This document shows positions 24,341 to 31,548 of a stretch of DNA of 64,000 bases, piece by piece. The notes under the pieces were generated by a model. It searched no databases. It was not told the origin of the DNA and saw only the letters and a program-made list of their open reading frames with translations. A program made the translations under genes and the position numbers. Source of the stretch: Desulfobulbaceae bacterium (lineage in GTDB: Bacteria > Desulfobacterota > Desulfobulbia > Desulfobulbales > Desulfobulbaceae); contig JAMJFO010000004.1 of NCBI GenBank assembly GCA_023544645.1, forward strand, positions 49,332 through 113,331, written 5' to 3'. The stretch's first letter is position 1. Each line of letters opens with the position of its first letter.

Positions 24341-26671
24341 TTGGTGTTCGACTTTAACCGCACATTCGTCCTCCCGGTCCTCCCTCTGAAAAACACTGTT
24401 GTTTTTCCCTATTCAACATTGCCGATATCTATTGCCCGGCCCGCGTCCATCGCCGCGGTCGATGAAGCGCTGTCCACTGAAAATAAAATGATAGCGGTCT
24501 TCACCCAGCGTGACCCGGAAAAGGACACCCCCCGGACAGATGATCTTTACGTTGTCGGCACATCCGCGATCATTAAGCTGATCACCCGCTCCGACTCGAT
24601 GATCCAGCTGATAATCCAGGCTATCGAGCGTATCGAAATAACCCAGGCCGAACAGGATGAGCCTTTTCTCAAGGCCCGGGTCAAAACATTGCCTCTGCTC
24701 ACCGAGGAAAGCATTGAAGTTGAAGCGCTGCAGCGCGAGCTCATGGACCTTGCCGGAAAATACTTTTCCCTGGTCAACCCTGATATCAAATTGAATTTCC
24801 CGCCGTTCGTTTCGCCCGGCGAGGACTTCATGCACCTTGTCTACGCACTGGGGCAGCTCCTGGAGCAGGATTTCAAAAAATCGCAGCTGCTCCTGGAAGC
24901 GCCTTCCCAGCTTTCCGCCATGCAGATCATCCGCGGCCGCCTTGTCCATGAGATTCAGATCCTCGAGGTGCGCAAAAAAATCACTGATAAGGCCCAGTCG
25001 GAAATAGGCAAAGAGCAGCGAAACTATATTCTCCGCCAGCAACTGCAGGCCATCCAGAAGGAACTGGGCGAGAAAGGAACAGCCGATGAGGAAATTGCTC
25101 AACTGCATAAAAAACTCGAAGATGCCTGCCTGCCGGATGAGATCCGCGGCGAGGTCAAGCGGGAGCTGTCACGCCTTGAACAGATCCCCCAGATCTCCCC
25201 TGAATACCAGGTAGCCCGCGCCCACCTGGACCTGATCCTGGAGCTGCCCTGGCATAAACACACCACTGACAATCTCAATCTCGGCAATGCAAGACAGGTG
25301 CTGGATGAAGATCATTACGGCCTGAAAGACATCAAGGAACGGATCATCGAACAGCTGGCGGTAATGAAGCTCAACCCTTCGGCCAAGGCGCCGATCCTGT
25401 GCTTTGCCGGCCCGCCCGGCGTGGGCAAGACCTCGCTCGGGCAGTCCATCGCCCGGGCCCTGGGCAGAAAATTCGAGCGATTCAGCCTGGGCGGGATGCA
25501 TGATGAGGCGGAGCTGCGGGGACATAGAAGGACGTACATCGGGGCCATGCCCGGCCGGATTATTCAGGCCCTTCGCCGGGCCGGAGCCAAAAACCCCCTG
25601 GTCATGCTCGATGAAATAGACAAACTCGGTCATGATTTTCGCGGCGATCCGTCAGCCGCCCTGATGGAGATCCTTGATCCTGCCCAGAATTGCGCCTTCC
25701 GCGACAACTACCTGGACCTCCCCTTTGACCTGTCAAAAATATTTTTTATCACCACCGCCAATACCATTGACACGATTCCCAAGCCGCTGCTGGACCGCAT
25801 GGAGCTGATCCGCCTCAGCGGCTACAGTGATGAGGAAAAGATGGAAATCGCCCGCCACTATCTTATTCCCCGGCAGAGAAGTGAAGCCGGTCTCAAGGAA
25901 GAACAATTCTTCCTCCCTGATGAGACCGTGGCGGCGATCATCCGGCGCTACGCACGCGAGGCGGGGGTGCGCGAACTTGAACGGATGCTGGGCAAGCTGG
26001 CCAGAAAGGCAGCCGTACGTTTTGCTGAGGACCATCATGAGCCGGTCAGAGTACAGGTTGTTGACCTGCCGGAAATGCTGGGGCCGGAACGTTTCTTTAT
26101 TGAAAAGCTCCGCCAGGAGCTTCCTGCCGGCGTTGCCACCGGCCTGGCCTGGACCGAATCAGGCGGGGATATCCTCTACATCGAAGCCATCGAAGTGCCG
26201 GAAGGGGAAAAATTCACCCTGACCGGGCATCTCGGCGAAGTCATGAAGGAGTCGGCCATGGCTGCCAACAGTTATGTGCTCTCGCGCTGCCGGGAAATGG
26301 GTATCGACAGGCACCATGAGGCCGTGCACATCCATGTGCCGGCCGGCGCCATACCCAAGGACGGTCCATCCGCCGGCGTGACCATGGCCACCGCCCTGGC
26401 GTCGCTCTATTCAGGTTTTCCCTGCCGCAGTGATACGGCGATGACCGGCGAAATCACCCTGAGCGGGCTGGTCCTGCCGGTGGGAGGGATAAAGGAAAAA
26501 ATACTGGCGGCCAGGCGGGCGAACATCACCCGGATCATCCTGCCCGGGGAAAATGAAAAAGATCTTCGCGACCTGCCGGAAAACGTCCGCCAGGAAATGG
26601 AATTTATTTTTGCCCAACGAATCGAGGACGTACTGAAGGTGGCAATACCTGAACTCCATTGCTCATCATAG
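24341..26671 (+). CDS. lon: ATP-dependent Lon protease
   Basis: Lon degrades damaged and regulatory proteins in the cytoplasm. The 776-residue chain has the N-terminal substrate-binding LAN domain (PVLPLKNTVVFPYSTLPISI), a coiled linker, an AAA+ module with Walker A CFAGPPGVGKTSLGQSIARA (about residues 354-373) and Walker B NPLVMLDEIDKLG, and a C-terminal serine-lysine protease domain with catalytic Ser in PKDGPSAGVTMATA (about residue 675) and Lys in VGGIKEKILAA (about 718). The start is TTG 24341 or GTG 24344, behind AAAGG. It is monocistronic; no heat-shock promoter was recognised with certainty. Confidence 0.97.
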   Translation: MVFDFNRTFVLPVLPLKNTVVFPYSTLPISIARPASIAAVDEALSTENKMIAVFTQRDPEKDTPRTDDLYVVGTSAIIKLITRSDSMIQLIIQAIERIEITQAEQDEPFLKARVKTLPLLTEESIEVEALQRELMDLAGKYFSLVNPDIKLNFPPFVSPGEDFMHLVYALGQLLEQDFKKSQLLLEAPSQLSAMQIIRGRLVHEIQILEVRKKITDKAQSEIGKEQRNYILRQQLQAIQKELGEKGTADEEIAQLHKKLEDACLPDEIRGEVKRELSRLEQIPQISPEYQVARAHLDLILELPWHKHTTDNLNLGNARQVLDEDHYGLKDIKERIIEQLAVMKLNPSAKAPILCFAGPPGVGKTSLGQSIARALGRKFERFSLGGMHDEAELRGHRRTYIGAMPGRIIQALRRAGAKNPLVMLDEIDKLGHDFRGDPSAALMEILDPAQNCAFRDNYLDLPFDLSKIFFITTANTIDTIPKPLLDRMELIRLSGYSDEEKMEIARHYLIPRQRSEAGLKEEQFFLPDETVAAIIRRYAREAGVRELERMLGKLARKAAVRFAEDHHEPVRVQVVDLPEMLGPERFFIEKLRQELPAGVATGLAWTESGGDILYIEAIEVPEGEKFTLTGHLGEVMKESAMAANSYVLSRCREMGIDRHHEAVHIHVPAGAIPKDGPSAGVTMATALASLYSGFPCRSDTAMTGEITLSGLVLPVGGIKEKILAARRANITRIILPGENEKDLRDLPENVRQEMEFIFAQRIEDVLKVAIPELHCSS

Positions 26672-26775
26672 CTCCCTGTCATCAGGAAGGGCAGCAGGCA
26701 ATCAAATGAGCCGGCAGCGCTCCTCTCATCTCCACGAGCAAACCAGCCGGAAACATTCGGTTGTCCGGCAATACT

Positions 26776-27711
26776 TTACCAGCCGAAAAAAGCGGTGAGA
26801 TACTTTGCCGCGGTAAAGACCATAACCCCGGCCAGCATCCACTTGATGGCCCTGGCGGGCATGAATTTCTGGCACCGCGCGCCGAGATACATGCCGCCCA
26901 TGCCGCCCAGGCCGAAAAGAATTCCCAGCAGCCAGTCCGGCGCCACTGAAACGCCGGGATAAAAAGGCGCCATGGCCTGGTAAAAGGCAACCCCGGCCAC
27001 CGAGGTGACAAAGGTCCCCATCAGGGCGGCCCCGGCCACGGTATAAACCGGCAGACCGAAAAAGGTGATAAAGAAGGGCGCAATGATCGCCCCGCCGCCG
27101 ATGCCGTAGATGCCGCCGATAATGCCGACAATAAAACTGAGAGCGAAGATGCCCCAGAACCCTACCTCGAACTGTTCGCCGTAAAAGGTGTAGCAAAGGC
27201 GCTTCAGGTCAAAACGGCATACCGTCACGGCCGGCATTTTTCCATCCGCTCTGCCCCGATGCTTGCGCACCAGTTCCCGGAATCGCTTCTCGGCGCTGTT
27301 TTTATCCCCGGTTTTTTTTCCCAGCAGGTCAAGGACCATTTTCAGGCCGATATAGAACAGCACGGCCGCGGCAAAGAGTTTAAAATTCCTGGGATCGGGA
27401 AGATAGTTTATCCGGACAAAAGCGCCGATAAACACCCCGGGCAGGGTGCCGGCCACCACGATCCAGGTGAGCGGCCAGACCATCCGGCCTTCCCGCCAGT
27501 AGCGATACACCCCGCTGGGAATGGCAACGATATTGAACAACTGGTTGGTGGCGCTGACCGAGGGATTGGTGTACCCGAGAAAGGACATCTGGAAAGGCAG
27601 CAGGAGAAAGGCGCCCGATACGCCGCCCATGGAGGTAAAAAAAGAAATCCCGAAAGCAACCAGAGGTGGCACCCAGAGCGCTACTTCGATTCCGGCTGTT
27701 TCAAACAGCAT
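26776..27711 (-). CDS. TauE/SafE family permease (copy 3), long form
   Basis: A 311-residue polytopic protein of the TauE/SafE family, longer than the other two copies. The first glycine motif is altered (FFTSMGGVSGAFLLLPFQMS), while the second is canonical (GIIGGIYGIGGGAIIAPFFI). A hydrophilic cytoplasmic loop of about 50 residues rich in basic residues (KKTGDKNSAEKRFRELVRKH) separates the halves. This arrangement is found in a subgroup common in sulfate reducers and sulfur disproportionators, where it is often assumed to move sulfite or sulfoacetate; the substrate here is unknown. A ribosome site (GGGAGG) precedes the ATG. It is not in an operon. Confidence 0.9.
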   Translation of the reverse strand: MLFETAGIEVALWVPPLVAFGISFFTSMGGVSGAFLLLPFQMSFLGYTNPSVSATNQLFNIVAIPSGVYRYWREGRMVWPLTWIVVAGTLPGVFIGAFVRINYLPDPRNFKLFAAAVLFYIGLKMVLDLLGKKTGDKNSAEKRFRELVRKHRGRADGKMPAVTVCRFDLKRLCYTFYGEQFEVGFWGIFALSFIVGIIGGIYGIGGGAIIAPFFITFFGLPVYTVAGAALMGTFVTSVAGVAFYQAMAPFYPGVSVAPDWLLGILFGLGGMGGMYLGARCQKFMPARAIKWMLAGVMVFTAAKYLTAFFGW

Positions 27712-28196
27712 CGCTGCCTCCCTGTTGGAATTACGATAACATGGTTGACACCAAAAAATGAATCCAGCACTTTACTCTACCCCATGCATTGAGAAAGATA
27801 AACCGCCATGTAACACGAGCCGGCCAAAATAATGATTGTCCGGAGAGAAGAATAATGGTATACAGTCAGGTTGCAAGTGGAACTTCATTTGAAAGTTTGA
27901 ATTTTCTTTTCCGGCCTGCAATTCCTATCGTGTGACTCCCACCCCATAGTGAACGCCGCCCCTGGCTCCTGCTGAAAGGAGCATGACGGCACCCTGGTCG
28001 TAAAAAAGGTCCCTTTTAGATTACAGGTAAAGGGACAGGGGCCGTACAGGCATCACTCCGCAACCATACAAGTCATCTTCACTTCCGTCTCCAGGTTTCC
28101 TGCGGGCAGGAGCGCAACATGGCCATACACAATAATCGCCATTAATTACACTGGGTCGGCATCATTCGGCCTGCAAGTATTGACAAGGTATACAAC
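27712..28196. other. Non-coding region between TauE/SafE gene and helicase gene
   Basis: These 485 bp hold no supported protein gene. They contain at least two hairpins: GCTCC/GGAGC near 27966-27983 and an 8-bp stem at 28009-28036. The second is preceded on the plus strand by six A, so on the minus strand it is a terminator-like structure. No minus-strand gene ends there, which leaves open a small RNA on the minus strand (about 28180 to 28005) or a structured leader for the helicase mRNA on the plus strand. I could not match it to a known riboswitch or RNA family. Confidence 0.4.
28002..28036 (-). terminator. Terminator-like hairpin with no upstream protein gene on its strand
   Basis: The stem GTCCCTTT (28009-28016) with AAAGGGAC (28029-28036) is followed on the minus strand by CTTTTTT. 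It could end an unannotated minus-strand RNA. Confidence 0.45.
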
Positions 28197-29927
28197 ATGA
28201 GTTCGTTTATTGAATTAGGGGTTCGCCCGGAAATTGTCAAAGGTCTGTCAGCGCTGGGCTTTACCGTACCCACCCCGGTTCAGGAAAAGGTTATTCCGCA
28301 TTTGCTCGGTCAAGGGGGAGACTGGATCAGCCTGGCCCAGACCGGCACAGGCAAGACCGCGGCCTTCGGCATCCCTCTTATCCAGAATGTTGCCACCGGC
28401 AGCCCGGATACCCAGGCCCTGGTGTTATGTCCGACCCGGGAATTATGCGTGCAGGTTGCCAGGGATATCGAAGGCTTCGGCAGGTATCTGCCGGGCGTAA
28501 AAACCCTCGCCGTTTATGGCGGGGCCAGGATCGACACCCAGATCAACACGCTGCGGCGGGGCACCCATATAATCATTGCCACCCCGGGACGCCTGCTCGA
28601 TCTCATCCGCCGGGGCGCCGCCGATGTTTCGCAGATCAACTCCGTGGTCCTTGATGAGGCCGACGAGATGTTGAACATGGGATTCCAGGAAGATATAACC
28701 GCCATCCTGGGCAAGACGCCGGCCAACAGGAACACTCTGCTTTTTTCCGCCACCATGTCGGCGGAAATTTCGCGCATTGCCGGCAGGATCATGACTAAAC
28801 CCCGGGAAGTGATCATCGGCCAGCGCAACTCCGGAGCCGACAACGTTAAGCACCTGTATTACATGGTATCGGCCCGGGACCGTTTCCCGGCCCTGAAAAG
28901 GATTGTCGATCTCCATCCGGACATCTACGGCATCATCTTTTGCCGTACCAGGCAGGAAACCCAGGAAGTTGCCGACCAGCTCATCCAGGAGGGGTACCTG
29001 GCCGATGCGCTGCACGGTGAATTATCGCAGGCCCAACGGGACCTGGTCATGGGTAAATTCCGCCGCCGGAACCTGCAGCTGCTCGTTGCCACCGATGTTG
29101 CCGCCCGCGGGGTCGATGTCAATGACCTGACCCATGTCATCAACTACAACCTGCCCGACGATCTGGCCGCTTATACCCATCGAAGCGGGCGCACCGGCCG
29201 GGCCGGCAAGGGCGGGACCTCGGTTTCCATAATCCACCAGCGGGAAGGCTGGCGGATCAGGGCCATCGAGAAAAACATCAGGAAATCCTTTGTCCAGGGG
29301 CGCGTACCCTCCGGCAGGGAAATCTGTGCCAACCAGGTAATGCACCGGATCAACATGCTGATCGATGCCCCACCTGATTTACAGGGACTGGAACCGCTCC
29401 TCCCTCTGGCCGTCGAAAAGCTGGCGACGCTGGACCGGCAGGAGCTGGTCAAACGCCTGGTGGCTCTGGAATCAAAGCGTTTCCTGGAGTATTACCGGAA
29501 TGCGCCGGACCTCAATGTTGGGGAAAAAGACGGAAAAGGCAGCCAGGGAAAGAGAAAGGAAAACGACCGCGCAAGAGATCGGAACAGCGGGAAGTTTACC
29601 CGTTTTCATGTCAACGTCGGCAAAAATGACGGGGTTTTGCCGGAACGGCTCATCGCCATTATCAACAACGGCTCTCCCAAACAAAAAATTGCCATCGGCA
29701 GGATAGAGCTGATGCGCAATTTTTCTTTCATTGAAGCGGACAGCAAGTTTTCACGCGTGGTGCTGCAGGCCTTTCACCAGTTGATGATAAACGGCAAGAA
29801 AGTGTCCATCGCCATCGACGCCGGCTCCAAAAAACAGTTTGCAGCAAGGAACGGCAGTATGGTTAAGGGCAGAAAAAAAAGAGAGCATAAACCAAAGCAG
29901 AACAAACGGGCCGGACAGGCCCATTGA
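28197..29927 (+). CDS. DEAD-box RNA helicase with DbpA-type RNA-binding domain
   Basis: An ATP-dependent RNA helicase of 576 residues. The helicase core has the Q motif region (LSALGFTVPTPVQEKVIP), motif I AQTGTGKTAAFGIPL, motif II VLDEADEML, motif III SAT and motif VI HRSGRTGRAGKGG. After about residue 440 comes a basic linker, then a DbpA/CsdA-type RNA-binding domain (GRIELMRNFSFIEADSKFSR) and a lysine-rich tail. It probably assists ribosome assembly or mRNA unwinding in the manner of DeaD/CsdA. The long untranslated leader (over 300 nt) might mediate cold or autoregulatory control, as is known for some helicase genes, but no specific element was identified. Confidence 0.94.
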   Translation: MSSFIELGVRPEIVKGLSALGFTVPTPVQEKVIPHLLGQGGDWISLAQTGTGKTAAFGIPLIQNVATGSPDTQALVLCPTRELCVQVARDIEGFGRYLPGVKTLAVYGGARIDTQINTLRRGTHIIIATPGRLLDLIRRGAADVSQINSVVLDEADEMLNMGFQEDITAILGKTPANRNTLLFSATMSAEISRIAGRIMTKPREVIIGQRNSGADNVKHLYYMVSARDRFPALKRIVDLHPDIYGIIFCRTRQETQEVADQLIQEGYLADALHGELSQAQRDLVMGKFRRRNLQLLVATDVAARGVDVNDLTHVINYNLPDDLAAYTHRSGRTGRAGKGGTSVSIIHQREGWRIRAIEKNIRKSFVQGRVPSGREICANQVMHRINMLIDAPPDLQGLEPLLPLAVEKLATLDRQELVKRLVALESKRFLEYYRNAPDLNVGEKDGKGSQGKRKENDRARDRNSGKFTRFHVNVGKNDGVLPERLIAIINNGSPKQKIAIGRIELMRNFSFIEADSKFSRVVLQAFHQLMINGKKVSIAIDAGSKKQFAARNGSMVKGRKKREHKPKQNKRAGQAH

Positions 29928-29983
29928 CAGCCTCTCACGATTTACCTCTATCCTGCTGCAACTCGTCCAGGCCGCGACTCATA

Positions 29984-30191
29984 TTAACCCCCATTTCTCA
30001 CAAGGGTTGTCGCGAGAAGCCGTAAAGTGACGTGGATACAGATAGCGAGCCTTGCGAGACCTTCGAGGTGCTGTACCGAAAACACTCGCAGGCATACTGT
30101 ACGTATGCCGAGAATGTTTTCGGTGCTGCAACGCTGTAGACATGGTGCTTTACGGGTTCGCAGTAGATTCTTGTGCGAAATGCGGGTTTAA
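29984..30191. repeat. Long imperfect palindrome, MITE- or REP-like element, about 208 bp
   Basis: The whole stretch folds back on itself. The outer ends TTAACCCCCATTTCTCACAAG (from 29984) and the complement of CTTGTGCGAAATGCGGGTTTAA (to 30191) match at most positions, followed by matching CCGTAAAG blocks. The core arms at 30076-30096 and 30103-30123 are near-perfect complements around a 6-nt centre. It has no ORF that resembles a gene and no evident target-site duplication. It fills most of the 321-bp gap between the convergent helicase and DUF2959 genes. Confidence 0.75.
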
Positions 30192-30248
30192 GCCTGCACC
30201 ATGGATCAAGATGCCAACAGCAAGGAACAGAGCCCTGAATATCGGACA

Positions 30249-30905
30249 TCATCCATCTTTGCGCAGGGCGTCGATAAACTGTTGTGCTTCCCGGATGGAG
30301 GCTTCCATTTCACTGACCAGGCCGGCCACATTATCTTCAATGGCCACAAGTTCATTCTTCAGGGAAGAAATGGCCTGGGCGTTGAGATTATGCTTGAGGT
30401 ACAGCACCTGGTCCCGGAACGCGACCAGCACGGGCTGGATCTTCTTCTCCGCCCGTTTCATGGCCTTGATCAGCCGATTGTAATCACGGCGGGTCTGCTC
30501 AAGCTTTTTCCTGCTGTCCTCACGCAGCCTGGGGTTTGCGTAGAGATCGAGTTCATCCTCCCATTCAGCGAAAAGCGCTTCAGAGACATCCTCGACTTTG
30601 ACGATCCGCTTGGAGACAATGTCCGCCTTTTTCTCGCTTTCCTGGTAGGCATGGTTAAGGGTATTGTATTTCTGCTCCAGGTTACCACCTTTGACAGCAA
30701 CCACGGAAGTGAACTGTTCCAGGGCGGACTGAAACTGCTCTTTGGCATCTTCCTGGGCATCACGGGCGTCCTCAACCCGGCTGACCATCAGGTCCCGCTT
30801 ATGGATGCCCACTTTTTCCATGGCGCCGTAGTAGGCTGACGAGCATCCGGCGAGGGCAGCAATGCAGATAACCATAACCGTACAACGCAGAGTCTGTGAT
30901 TTCAT
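30249..30905 (-). CDS. DUF2959 family lipoprotein
   Basis: A 218-residue secreted lipoprotein: signal peptide MKSQTLRCTVMVICIAALAG followed by the lipobox cysteine in LAGCSS, then a long helical, charged chain with heptad character (DAQEDAKEQFQSALEQF, KKLEQTRRDYNRLIKAMKRA). This is the DUF2959 family, of unknown function, probably anchored at the outer or inner membrane and rod-shaped. ATG at 30905 is favoured because GGGG lies 7 nt before it. A terminator for the upstream FmdB-type gene separates the two. Confidence 0.88.
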   Translation of the reverse strand: MKSQTLRCTVMVICIAALAGCSSAYYGAMEKVGIHKRDLMVSRVEDARDAQEDAKEQFQSALEQFTSVVAVKGGNLEQKYNTLNHAYQESEKKADIVSKRIVKVEDVSEALFAEWEDELDLYANPRLREDSRKKLEQTRRDYNRLIKAMKRAEKKIQPVLVAFRDQVLYLKHNLNAQAISSLKNELVAIEDNVAGLVSEMEASIREAQQFIDALRKDG

Positions 30906-30943
30906 GGTCATTCCCCTTTCCTGGTTTTTCAATATGCTCAAAC

Positions 30944-30969
30944 AAAAAAACCCGGCCAAGGCCGGGTTT
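30944..30969 (-). terminator. Rho-independent terminator after the FmdB-type gene
   Basis: The stem AAACCCGGC/GCCGGGTTT with a CAAG loop is followed on the minus strand by seven T. It lies between the zinc-ribbon gene and the DUF2959 gene. Confidence 0.85.
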
Positions 30970-30995
30970 ATGCGATAAACACGTATAAAAAAGAC

Positions 30996-31292
30996 TCAGG
31001 CAGTTGCTGCCGGGCAGCTCTTGCACCCTTCTGCCCCGCTCTTCTGGCATGGCGGGGTTGCAGCGGGTTCCTTCTTGGCAGCCGAGCCGCCGTTTTTGCC
31101 CTTCCCGTTGGAGAGACCGCTGTAGCCGTCAGAATACCAGCCGCCGCCCTTGAGCTGGAAGGAACTGACGGAAACCAGCTTCTTTACCTCGCCCCGGCAA
31201 TCCGGGCATTTCTTTAACGGTTCATCGGTCATGCGCTGCTGCACTTCGAACACATTTTCGCAGGACTTGCATTCGTATTCATAAATTGGCAT
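30996..31292 (-). CDS. FmdB-type zinc ribbon protein
   Basis: A 98-residue protein starting MPIYEYECKSCENVFEVQQR, the defining N-terminus of the FmdB/CxxC putative regulatory family. The first pair is CKSC and the second KCPDC, about 20 residues apart, which together would bind one zinc. A glycine- and alanine-rich linker and a cysteine-bearing tail (CQKSGAEGCKSCP) follow; the tail is an extra in some anaerobes. Function is unknown, though it was first noted near formamidase genes. ATG at 31292 has AGAGGT 7 nt upstream, better than the in-frame start ten codons earlier. Monocistronic with its own terminator. Confidence 0.88.
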   Translation of the reverse strand: MPIYEYECKSCENVFEVQQRMTDEPLKKCPDCRGEVKKLVSVSSFQLKGGGWYSDGYSGLSNGKGKNGGSAAKKEPAATPPCQKSGAEGCKSCPAATA

Positions 31293-31548
31293 CTCTATTA
31301 CCTCTTCAACAAAACATTCCATCTTGACGGGATATGAACCAAGAAAATTGCATCCCTGATTTTCCGACTATAATAATCCTGACAGTATACCCTGTCAACT
31401 CTCCCCTGGCAAAGAAATTTCACCCCTCGATAGCTCAAACGGCGGCATCGGACTATAACACCCCACAGTACATGTACCTGAACGACATGATTACCCGAAA
31501 AGTTGCAATTGGTCCCAGGTGCCGCGGGAACAGCAACAGCCGCCGCTT

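Noticed and set aside
27900..28196. c-di-GMP (GEMM) riboswitch or SRP RNA upstream of the helicase gene
   Set aside because: Neither the GEMM core nor the SRP RNA tetraloop and symmetric loop sequences could be found.
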